In this document: one piece after another, positions 1 through 5,662 of the stretch | Layout of the letters: each line of letters begins with the position of its first letter | Numbering within the stretch: the stretch's first letter is position 1 | DNA from: Desulfatibacillaceae bacterium | GTDB taxonomy: Bacteria > Desulfobacterota > Desulfobacteria > Desulfobacterales > Desulfatibacillaceae | Length of the DNA: 5,662 bases | Direction of reading: 5' to 3' | Assembly (NCBI GenBank): GCA_030018745.1 | Contig: JASEHB010000184.1 | Location: forward strand, 1 to 5,662 | Notes under the pieces: model-generated | Databases searched by the model: none | The model's input: only the letters and a program-made list of their open reading frames with translations | Told to the model about the DNA's origin: nothing | Made by a program: the position numbers and the translations under genes

Positions 1-54
1 TTCAAGGGTGGCAACCTCGTTATAGACAGGTATTACAACAGAAAGTTTTTGCAT
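1..54 (-). CDS. Family 2 glycosyltransferase, N-terminal fragment (18 codons, runs off the window)
   Basis: Reading the minus strand from an ATG at 54 gives MQKLSVVIPVYNEVATLE, open to the window edge. The hydrophobic beta-strand followed by PVYNE is the classic nucleotide-binding start of GT-A fold, family 2 glycosyltransferases (dolichyl-phosphate mannosyl/glucosyltransferase-like and many polysaccharide or lipid-linked sugar transferases). These use a nucleotide-diphospho sugar as donor, usually at the inner face of the membrane. A weak AAGG Shine-Dalgarno (minus strand of 66-69) lies 11 bases before the ATG. The gene has the same direction as pfaD and starts 151 bases after its stop, so it may be the next operon member or a separately promoted gene. 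Only the start is visible, so the acceptor, subfamily and any membrane segments cannot be judged. The family call is fairly firm; any role in the PUFA pathway is conjecture. Confidence 0.8.
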   Translation of the reverse strand, partial: MQKLSVVIPVYNEVATLE

Positions 55-117
55 GATTAAAAAAACCTTGGCCCAAAGTTTTAGGCAATGCTGCACTGCT
101 GTTTCCGATTAAATCAG

Positions 118-145
118 AATATAGCCTTAATGGGCCGGGGTGCAA
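118..145 (-). promoter_or_regulatory. Possible sigma70-type promoter ahead of the glycosyltransferase gene
   Basis: On the minus strand TTGCAC (140-145; 3 of 6 to TTGACA) is followed after 16 bases by TATATT (118-123; 5 of 6 to TATAAT). Transcription would start near 111 and leave a leader of about 57 bases before the ATG at 54. No convincing intrinsic terminator follows pfaD, so readthrough from the pfa operon could also serve the downstream gene. The -35 match is poor and such matches occur by chance. Confidence 0.3.
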
Positions 146-205
146 GAAGCAAATCCCGCATTTTTGGATGAGGAGGAAAAAATCGGGGCTTTTTGCTCAT
201 TGGGG

Positions 206-1789
206 TCAGGGTCTGTAAAAGCGGGCTGAAAAAGGCAGATTAACGCCCTGGCAGCAAAGAGACCAGGCTCTTGCATTGCAGGCCGCGCCATTTAAGATAT
301 GATCCGTAACGGCCACAACCTTGCGGCAGGAAGGTTCTTGAAGAACCGTGCCTTTGGCCCAGGCATTGAAAGACCCCATTGCAGGGCCGCACCACACCTG
401 ATAGTCCATCTCGCGTCCCTGCTCGCCCTGGTTGGCCCAGCGGGAAGAAAGCCCCAGATACCAGCGGAAAACAAGTGCCATCCTGCGTTTGGGGTTATCC
501 TTTGCCCTTTCCAGTTGGGCAGGGTCGCGTTTCAAAAAAAACGCACAGGTTTCATCCCACACCTGTTCAAGGCTTTTTTGGAAGAACTGCCCTTCCAGTT
601 TCCGGCGCTCGTCAGCAGGAATATCCTCAAGGCAGTTGCAGGAATTGTAGATTTCATAAAGCTTCTGGGCGCGCATGGCAAAAAGGGTGCCGCGCTTTAG
701 AACCTGAACCTTTACGCCCATTTCAAACATATCTGCCGCGGGGGCCATTATCACATCGGCCATGTCTGCCTGGGCCAAAAGGTTTTTAACATGGGGGCTG
801 CTGCCAGCTTCAACGCAGGCATGGTTTATGGAGCCTGTTACAATATAATCTGCCCCCATTGCAAAGGCTGCTGCTGCTGCCTGGGGAGTGCCGATTCCCC
901 CTGCCGCACCCACCCTTACCGCAAACCCGGAGGCCGGGGCCAGCTCATCCCTCAAGGCCAGTATGGAAGGCAGGATGACCGTCAATGGGCGGTTGTCGGT
1001 GTGGCCGCCGGAATCCGCCTCAACGGTTATGTCATCAGCCATGGGAACTGCAAGGACAAGCCGTGCCTGCTCTGCGCTTATAAGATTCTGGCTTAAAAGA
1101 CTTTGGACGATTTTTTGTGGGGCAGGGATCAAAAAACGCCCGGCTGTTTCTCTGCGGCTTATTTTGGCGATTATGCGGTTTGCAATGCAAATGCTTCCAT
1201 CCTGGTTTTGGGAAAGACCGGCAGCCCTATAGCGGACAACCGAGGGTGTTAGGGCCATGAAGGCCGCGGCCTCAATTGTCCTGACACCGTATTTTAAGTA
1301 CAAATCAACCAGGGCCTTTTCCAGTTCAGGCTCCTGGGGGCTGTGTATGAGATTTATGGCCCAGGGCTTGCCGACAAGTGTGGTGCTTAAATTTTTGACA
1401 GCCGCTTCAACGGTTTCCAGGGCAAGCCCTGCGGAGCCGAAAGAACCCATGTAGCCAGCGTTTCCCAGCTCTGTAACCATTTCTGTTGAGGCAATGCCGT
1501 TTGCCATTGCTCCTGCATAAAAGGCGGCTTTTGTGCCGTAGGTCTGGCAAAAGGAGTTGTCTCCAAGGCTGCTTACTGGCATTGGGGCTGCAAAGGCTGT
1601 TACGGGAAGATACTGGCCAAAAGCAAAGTCTGGAGAATTCTCTGCCTTTGAAGATACCCAGCTCTGCCCGTTTTCTGCGCCCGCAAACAGGGGGGCTTCC
1701 AGATTCCTTATAAGAGCCGCCATTCGGGAAGGCTCTTTTGCAGCTTGAGACTTATGGACACCAAGTTGCCTCAATTCAAAAACAGCCAT
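206..1789 (-). CDS. pfaD: PfaD-type enoyl reductase of a PUFA/polyketide synthase (FMN-dependent, nitronate monooxygenase fold)
   Basis: This is the stand-alone enoyl reductase that acts in trans on ACP-bound enoyl chains made by Pfa-type synthases, reducing selected double bonds and so helping set the final unsaturation pattern. It is expected to be cytosolic, using FMN and NAD(P)H. Residue numbers count from the ATG (527 aa, a normal full length). After an N-terminal extension of roughly 70 residues comes a TIM barrel with the family signatures LGNAGYMGSFGSAGL (108-122), NLIHSP (146-151), EADSGGHTDNRP (257-268, with H263 the likely active-site histidine), VGAAGGIGTP (293-302, phosphate-binding glycine loop) and MGADYIVTGS (311-320). 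Residues about 342-381 (DMFEMGVKVQVLKRG...) and WCGPAMGSFNAW (from 466) are typical of PfaD rather than ordinary nitronate monooxygenases. The ATG at 1789 is chosen because GAGGAAG lies just before it; an in-frame TTG at 1804 would place that site inside the gene. The stop is TGA. The gene begins 27 bases after the synthase stop, so the two are almost surely co-transcribed. No frameshift is seen. Confidence 0.95.
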   Translation of the reverse strand: MAVFELRQLGVHKSQAAKEPSRMAALIRNLEAPLFAGAENGQSWVSSKAENSPDFAFGQYLPVTAFAAPMPVSSLGDNSFCQTYGTKAAFYAGAMANGIASTEMVTELGNAGYMGSFGSAGLALETVEAAVKNLSTTLVGKPWAINLIHSPQEPELEKALVDLYLKYGVRTIEAAAFMALTPSVVRYRAAGLSQNQDGSICIANRIIAKISRRETAGRFLIPAPQKIVQSLLSQNLISAEQARLVLAVPMADDITVEADSGGHTDNRPLTVILPSILALRDELAPASGFAVRVGAAGGIGTPQAAAAAFAMGADYIVTGSINHACVEAGSSPHVKNLLAQADMADVIMAPAADMFEMGVKVQVLKRGTLFAMRAQKLYEIYNSCNCLEDIPADERRKLEGQFFQKSLEQVWDETCAFFLKRDPAQLERAKDNPKRRMALVFRWYLGLSSRWANQGEQGREMDYQVWCGPAMGSFNAWAKGTVLQEPSCRKVVAVTDHILNGAACNARAWSLCCQGVNLPFSARFYRP

Positions 1790-1793
1790 TTTA

Positions 1794-1800
1794 CTTCCTC
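1794..1800 (-). promoter_or_regulatory. Ribosome binding site of pfaD (GAGGAAG)
   Basis: The minus strand reads GAGGAAGTAAAATG, so GAGGA sits six bases before the ATG at 1789. It decides the start in favour of that ATG over the in-frame TTG at 1804, which overlaps this site and has no better Shine-Dalgarno of its own in view. Confidence 0.75.
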
Positions 1801-1816
1801 GCAAGATTACAGGGTA

Positions 1817-4800
1817 CTATAGGCCATCTTGAGCAAAATCGCGCACAGCCACGCGGGCATCAACAATTTCATAAATCCGGATGTTTTCCTTCCAAAGGCT
1901 TGCATCTGCACAGATAACGCGCAAACCCGCACCTTCTGTTACGGATTTTATGTGTACTTCTATACTCATGAGTTTGTTTGCCGGGGTTATCTGCCCCCGG
2001 TACTTCCAAACCGTTGTGTCCAGGGCATGGGTGAAGCCCGGCGAGGTCATGCCCCGGCCCATATCTTCTTCAAGGGCAAAAACCTGCATGGCTTCAAGGA
2101 TTGATTCCACCCCCAAAGAACCCGGCATAACCGGATCGTTATGGAAGTGGCAGGGAAAAAACCAGTCATTTCCATTAACCTGTTTTTGGGCATACACATA
2201 GCCCAAACCATATTTCCCGCCCTTTGGCACAATACTTACTTTGTCCAGAAAATTGAGCATGGGACCGGAAAGCCGCCAATGGGGCTTGCCTTCTGGAGCT
2301 TTTGCCAAGCTCTCGTATTGGCCGTTGGGCGACAGGTTAATTATTTTAACGCCATCTTTTAGGTTTTGGGGAAGAAATTGGCGGGTGTGCATGGGGTGGT
2401 TGTTCTGCCCTCCATCCAGGCCCACCTGGTTGGTGAGAGAGCCTTTTGTGAAGTAGCCGAAAACTGCATCACCCTCGTAAAAAATTTCGCCATTGGCTTC
2501 CATTACAAAAGTAAATTTCTGAATTATGGCTGTTTTTGTGGAAACCGTTGAAAGCAGAGTGGATTTGTTGACAATGGTTTTGCCTGCCAGGGGGATTAAC
2601 TTCTTTAACCTGCCGGTTCCATCAAGGTTTCTGAAGAAAAAGTCCGTCTCCGGCTTGATGAGGGTTGTCTGTGCCCAGGTGGATACAAAACCGCATGGCT
2701 GTAAGGCTATTTCCATAATAACAGAATAAGGCAAAACCCCCGGCCAGGCGTTTTGGGCAAAAAACCAGGCATCTGCCGGAACATCATATTGCGCTGTAAC
2801 AAAGGCAGGGCTTTTGAAGTCTCCCGGAGTGCCGCCAATGTCCACAACCCTTGAAATAAGCTGCAACTCGCTGTTTGGCGTGCGCGGGGGCTGGCGGTTT
2901 TCGTAAATTGAAAAGGCCTCGCCAAAGCATTTGGCCAAAGAGCCTGTTGCAAATTGCTCAAGGTCGCTTTTTGTGAAAATTTCAACGGGTTTTTCTTCTT
3001 TCTGGCTTTTGCCGCTCGCCAAAGAATCAGCAAGGCCAGCGCCCTTTTCAACAAGCCTCACTCCTAAATCCTTAAAATCCACAACAACCTTGCCGTCACA
3101 GATTATATCCACATCCGCCACTGCCATTGGTTGAGGGGTTAGGCTTATGCGCTTTATCTCCATGCAATAGCTTATTTTTGAATTAATTGGCGTTACCTGG
3201 CCCCGGCAGCGCACCTTCTGGGGCAAATCAATGATTGGCTGAAACCTTGCATCTTCAGTTTTTGTCTGCACACCCAGATACAGCAGATAAAACTGGAGAA
3301 GCTGAACGCAGCCTTCAGCCATAAGCGAGCCTGCCAGAACCTCGTCATCCTTGAAGTGGCATGGGAAATACCAATGGTCAGGGGCAAGGTCTTTTTCTGC
3401 AAATATTTCTCCCAGGCCCCAGGGGCCGCCGGAAGGGTTGAGGCTTGTCACCCTGTCAATCATCAGCATCTGGCGGGAGGAAAACTTCAGCGATGGGTTT
3501 TTGCCCTGCTGATTATAGTTTTCTCCAAAGCAGGCGGATGGATTTCCATCAACAATGGCAAGAAGGTCCTCTTTGCCGAAGCTGGTTTTGCTGCACAAAA
3601 GAAAAGGAGTAAAAGAGGATTTTGGAGTTTTTTGCCTTTGCTCCTCCTCGCTTTTTTTGCGTACAATGCCCTTGCCCGCTGCAAGCTGGGAGTCAGAAAA
3701 AAAGCCAGCGCAGCCGTTACGCATGGTGAGGATGAGCTTTTCATCTGCAAAGCAGTCGTAGCGGAAGAAAAACAGCAAATTGTCCCCGCTACGGGCAAAG
3801 GAATCAATGGATATGCAGTATTTGAGCGTCTGGCCCTCTTTGGGCAGCTCATCGAGAAAATTCAAGGTGCAGTCCAAAAGCCTGTAAACCAGCTCCCCCT
3901 TGCATTCAAAATCAATGCCCAGATAGCTTATGAGCAGCAGATCGCACTGGCCGGACTCCACACACACAGCCCAGGGGGCCTGTCCGTCTATGGAGTACCA
4001 GGAGTTGACGAGGATATCATACTCGGTTGTCATGGACGAGGGCTTGAACTGGCCCATTTTGGCAGAAAGCTCTGTCACTCGCGAAACAAGAAGATACGGG
4101 TCCATGGGCAGCCGGACCCTGCGGGTATAGGTATCAATTATTTGATAGGAAGACCCGAAAACCTTTGCGATGGAGCCGCTGGCAAATTCCTTGAGGGTAG
4201 CTGTATCCCAAATGATGTTTTCAACAGGCTTTTCAGGCTCTTTAGCCAGGGGCGCTTCCTGGGGCAAGGGGTTTTGCGCAACGGGGCGGCTTGGCGCAGG
4301 GATGCCCTGCCCTGCCCCGCTCTGGTCGGCAAGCAGGGTTGCGTGTGCAGAAACAAGGTTTGCAGCAGCCAGCATTTCCTGGTGGCGGCGATTTAAAAAG
4401 GCCTCGTGGCTCTGGCCTGCTGCAAGCAGAACCTGGGCGTTTTTTTCCATCAAATCAGCAAATCCGGGAAAGGGAAGCCGGTTTTTTTGCGGATTGTCAG
4501 ATAAGCCAATTTGAGGGGCTGCTTCATCCTGCAAGGATTCGGGAAAAAATTCCTCGCTCTTTTCCTCCACAAAAGCCGGGTTTTCCCAAAGCTTTTGAAT
4601 ATGTCCGGCAGGCTCATGGGCTAAAGCCGGATTGGCCGCCTTATCATGTGGTGCAGGTTTAGGTGAAGAGGGCTGAATTTTCTCATCCTCCGCCGGAACA
4701 GTATTTTCCAATAAGGGCGCATTTTGCTCAACGCATCCTTTAAATATCTCATCCATTGCCCTTTCAAGGGTTTCCCTTATGGGCGGCCCGCCAGGGGTAA

Positions 4801-5662
4801 CGCTCACTGGCAGGGTGTTTTTTGTTTTCTCCTCTTTGCTGTTTTTGGAAAACATGAACTCAAGATTCATATCCGCCTGATGTGCAAAAAGGCAGGCGGC
4901 AAGCCGCAGAAGGCTTGTGTGGTCATCTGCGCCCTTGCGGTTGAAAAAGGCCGCAGCATGGGGTTTGTCGGCAAGTATTTGGCCTATCCATGTCGCGCAG
5001 TTTTCTCTAGGCCCCACATCAACAAAAACCCTGGCCCCGTCATTGTAGGCGCTTCTAACAAGGCTAACAAAATCAATGGGCTGGCAATAAATTTGCGCAA
5101 TGTTATTGGCTATGGAATCGCTGGAAAGCTCTATGGGCCTGTTTGTGGCGGCAGAGTAAAAATCTATGCCGGAAACAGGGCTTGTTTCGAGGCGATGCAG
5201 GTCTGCCATGCGGTCAAAAAGGGGGCGCACAATTTCACAATGTATGGCATCGGTCATGTCCACTCGCCAGGACTGGCATTTGAGATTCTCCAGCGCCTTT
5301 TCAACTTCATGGGGATGGCCTGTTATCACACATTCATCTGGCGTGTTTATAAAGCCAAGATATGACCTTTTGCAGCCCGCAAGGGCATTGCTCACGGTCT
5401 TGGCATCTGCCTTAACCCCAAAGGCGCACCAGATTTCTTTTTGCTCCTTACTGCTTTCTTCAAGCTGCCAGGCCTTGCGCACAGCGTGCATGGGGCCTGC
5501 AATCTGTGTTGTGAAAAGGTCTGTTTGGCGCAGGCGGCGGCTCATGGCGTCTGTGCGCTCCCACACATTCAAGGCATAATGCATGGACACCTCGCCCATG
5601 CTGTAGCCAAGGGCCATGTCGGGTTGAATATCTAATTGCCCGCGCAGCACATCGGTGGCAGC
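1817..5662 (-). CDS. PfaC-type PUFA synthase subunit, 5'-partial: AT domain, linker, two FabA-like dehydratase didomains
   Basis: This is a cytosolic megasynthase subunit for iterative (poly)unsaturated or secondary-lipid fatty acid synthesis. Residues are numbered from the GTG at 5650, which is internal: the frame stays open upstream (AATD precedes it) and enters the AT just before its nucleophile. AT domain, to about residue 265: nucleophile motif GYSMGE (S17), probable catalytic His in DAIHCEI (H137), C-terminal motif VFVDVGPRENC (208-218). Linker, about 270-480: Pro/Glu/Ala-rich, with PGGPP (286-290) and a charged helical patch (about 391-445). DH1: degenerate hotdog (about 485-665, containing SGQCDLLLISYLG and CAGFFSDSQLAAGKG), then a FabA-like catalytic hotdog (about 720-866) with WYFPCHF (H765) and E779. 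DH2: degenerate hotdog (about 889-1058), then a catalytic hotdog (about 1110-1268) with WFFPCHF (H1158) and PVMPGSLGVES (E1172). The DH units dehydrate, and may isomerise, hydroxyacyl-ACP chains. The DH-DH end matches PfaC; the fused AT recalls myxobacterial Pfa3-type proteins, in which KS and chain-length factor domains precede the AT. Those would lie beyond 5662. It ends in TAG 27 bases before pfaD, with no C-terminal acyltransferase. Substrate and product chain are unknown. Confidence 0.92.
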   Translation of the reverse strand, partial: AATDVLRGQLDIQPDMALGYSMGEVSMHYALNVWERTDAMSRRLRQTDLFTTQIAGPMHAVRKAWQLEESSKEQKEIWCAFGVKADAKTVSNALAGCKRSYLGFINTPDECVITGHPHEVEKALENLKCQSWRVDMTDAIHCEIVRPLFDRMADLHRLETSPVSGIDFYSAATNRPIELSSDSIANNIAQIYCQPIDFVSLVRSAYNDGARVFVDVGPRENCATWIGQILADKPHAAAFFNRKGADDHTSLLRLAACLFAHQADMNLEFMFSKNSKEEKTKNTLPVSVTPGGPPIRETLERAMDEIFKGCVEQNAPLLENTVPAEDEKIQPSSPKPAPHDKAANPALAHEPAGHIQKLWENPAFVEEKSEEFFPESLQDEAAPQIGLSDNPQKNRLPFPGFADLMEKNAQVLLAAGQSHEAFLNRRHQEMLAAANLVSAHATLLADQSGAGQGIPAPSRPVAQNPLPQEAPLAKEPEKPVENIIWDTATLKEFASGSIAKVFGSSYQIIDTYTRRVRLPMDPYLLVSRVTELSAKMGQFKPSSMTTEYDILVNSWYSIDGQAPWAVCVESGQCDLLLISYLGIDFECKGELVYRLLDCTLNFLDELPKEGQTLKYCISIDSFARSGDNLLFFFRYDCFADEKLILTMRNGCAGFFSDSQLAAGKGIVRKKSEEEQRQKTPKSSFTPFLLCSKTSFGKEDLLAIVDGNPSACFGENYNQQGKNPSLKFSSRQMLMIDRVTSLNPSGGPWGLGEIFAEKDLAPDHWYFPCHFKDDEVLAGSLMAEGCVQLLQFYLLYLGVQTKTEDARFQPIIDLPQKVRCRGQVTPINSKISYCMEIKRISLTPQPMAVADVDIICDGKVVVDFKDLGVRLVEKGAGLADSLASGKSQKEEKPVEIFTKSDLEQFATGSLAKCFGEAFSIYENRQPPRTPNSELQLISRVVDIGGTPGDFKSPAFVTAQYDVPADAWFFAQNAWPGVLPYSVIMEIALQPCGFVSTWAQTTLIKPETDFFFRNLDGTGRLKKLIPLAGKTIVNKSTLLSTVSTKTAIIQKFTFVMEANGEIFYEGDAVFGYFTKGSLTNQVGLDGGQNNHPMHTRQFLPQNLKDGVKIINLSPNGQYESLAKAPEGKPHWRLSGPMLNFLDKVSIVPKGGKYGLGYVYAQKQVNGNDWFFPCHFHNDPVMPGSLGVESILEAMQVFALEEDMGRGMTSPGFTHALDTTVWKYRGQITPANKLMSIEVHIKSVTEGAGLRVICADASLWKENIRIYEIVDARVAVRDFAQDGL

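Noticed and set aside
136..165. Short hairpin (CGGG...CCCG with an inner TGC/GCA stem) followed by five T on the plus strand
   Set aside because: The stem is short and interrupted, and no plus-strand gene ends here. On the minus strand, where the genes are, no T-run follows, so it is not supported as a terminator.
175..205. Run of six T on the minus strand just after pfaD as an intrinsic terminator
   Set aside because: The bases before it (GAGCAAAAAGCCCCGA) form no convincing stem; there is no partner for the GCCCC.
206..1789. pfaD product as an ordinary nitronate monooxygenase or FabK
   Set aside because: The length of 527 aa, the long C-terminal region with WCGPAMGSFNAW, and direct linkage to a DH-DH synthase subunit all fit PfaD and not the shorter relatives.
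1790..1804. TTG at 1804 as the pfaD start (532 aa)
   Set aside because: The strong GAGGAAG at 1794-1800 would fall inside the gene, whereas it is ideally placed for the ATG at 1789.
3356..4396. A 346-codon open frame on the plus strand
   Set aside because: It lies wholly opposite the linker and DH1 part of the synthase, shows no recognisable domain, and is explained by the absence of stops opposite a long coding sequence. The minus-strand frame has clear family motifs throughout.
4724..5365. A 213-codon plus-strand open frame opposite the AT domain
   Set aside because: It has no recognisable motif and overlaps the minus-strand AT motifs GPRENC and DAIHCEI. It is an antisense shadow.
5648..5650. 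GTG at 5650 as the true start of the synthase
   Set aside because: The frame is open to the window edge, and a start here would cut the AT just before its nucleophile. It is better read as an internal Val codon.

Overview
The window holds the 3' end of a PfaC/PfaD-type polyunsaturated fatty acid (PUFA) or 'secondary lipid' synthase operon. Every gene is read on the minus strand, so transcription runs from high to low coordinates. Base composition is roughly balanced in GC, genes are tightly packed and Shine-Dalgarno sites are typical of Gram-negative bacteria. The domain order recalls delta-proteobacterial and myxobacterial Pfa-type synthases more than the marine gamma-proteobacterial ones. 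A Desulfobacterota or deltaproteobacterial host is therefore plausible, but this is inference only and no taxonomic marker is present.

Positions 5662-1817 encode the C-terminal part (about 1281 residues visible) of a giant multidomain synthase subunit whose N-terminus lies outside the window. The visible order is: an acyltransferase (AT) domain entered just before its nucleophile motif, a linker of about 210 residues containing one helical patch, and two successive FabA-like dehydratase/isomerase (DH) units. Each DH unit is a degenerate hotdog followed by a catalytic hotdog. After a 27-base gap, positions 1789-206 encode PfaD, the FMN-dependent trans-acting enoyl reductase (527 aa from its ATG). 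A 151-base intergenic stretch with a possible promoter follows. Positions 54-1 then hold the first 18 codons of a family 2 glycosyltransferase that runs off the window.

Together the AT, DH-DH and ER activities supply acyl loading or transfer, dehydration with possible cis/trans isomerisation, and enoyl reduction for iterative fatty acid synthesis on ACPs. The ketosynthase, chain-length factor, tandem ACPs and ketoreductase must be encoded upstream, beyond position 5662. The points most worth following up are the AT fused to the DH-DH unit (in Shewanella-type systems the AT is the separate protein PfaB), the likely absence of a C-terminal glycerol-phosphate acyltransferase, and the adjoining glycosyltransferase, which may or may not act on the lipid product.
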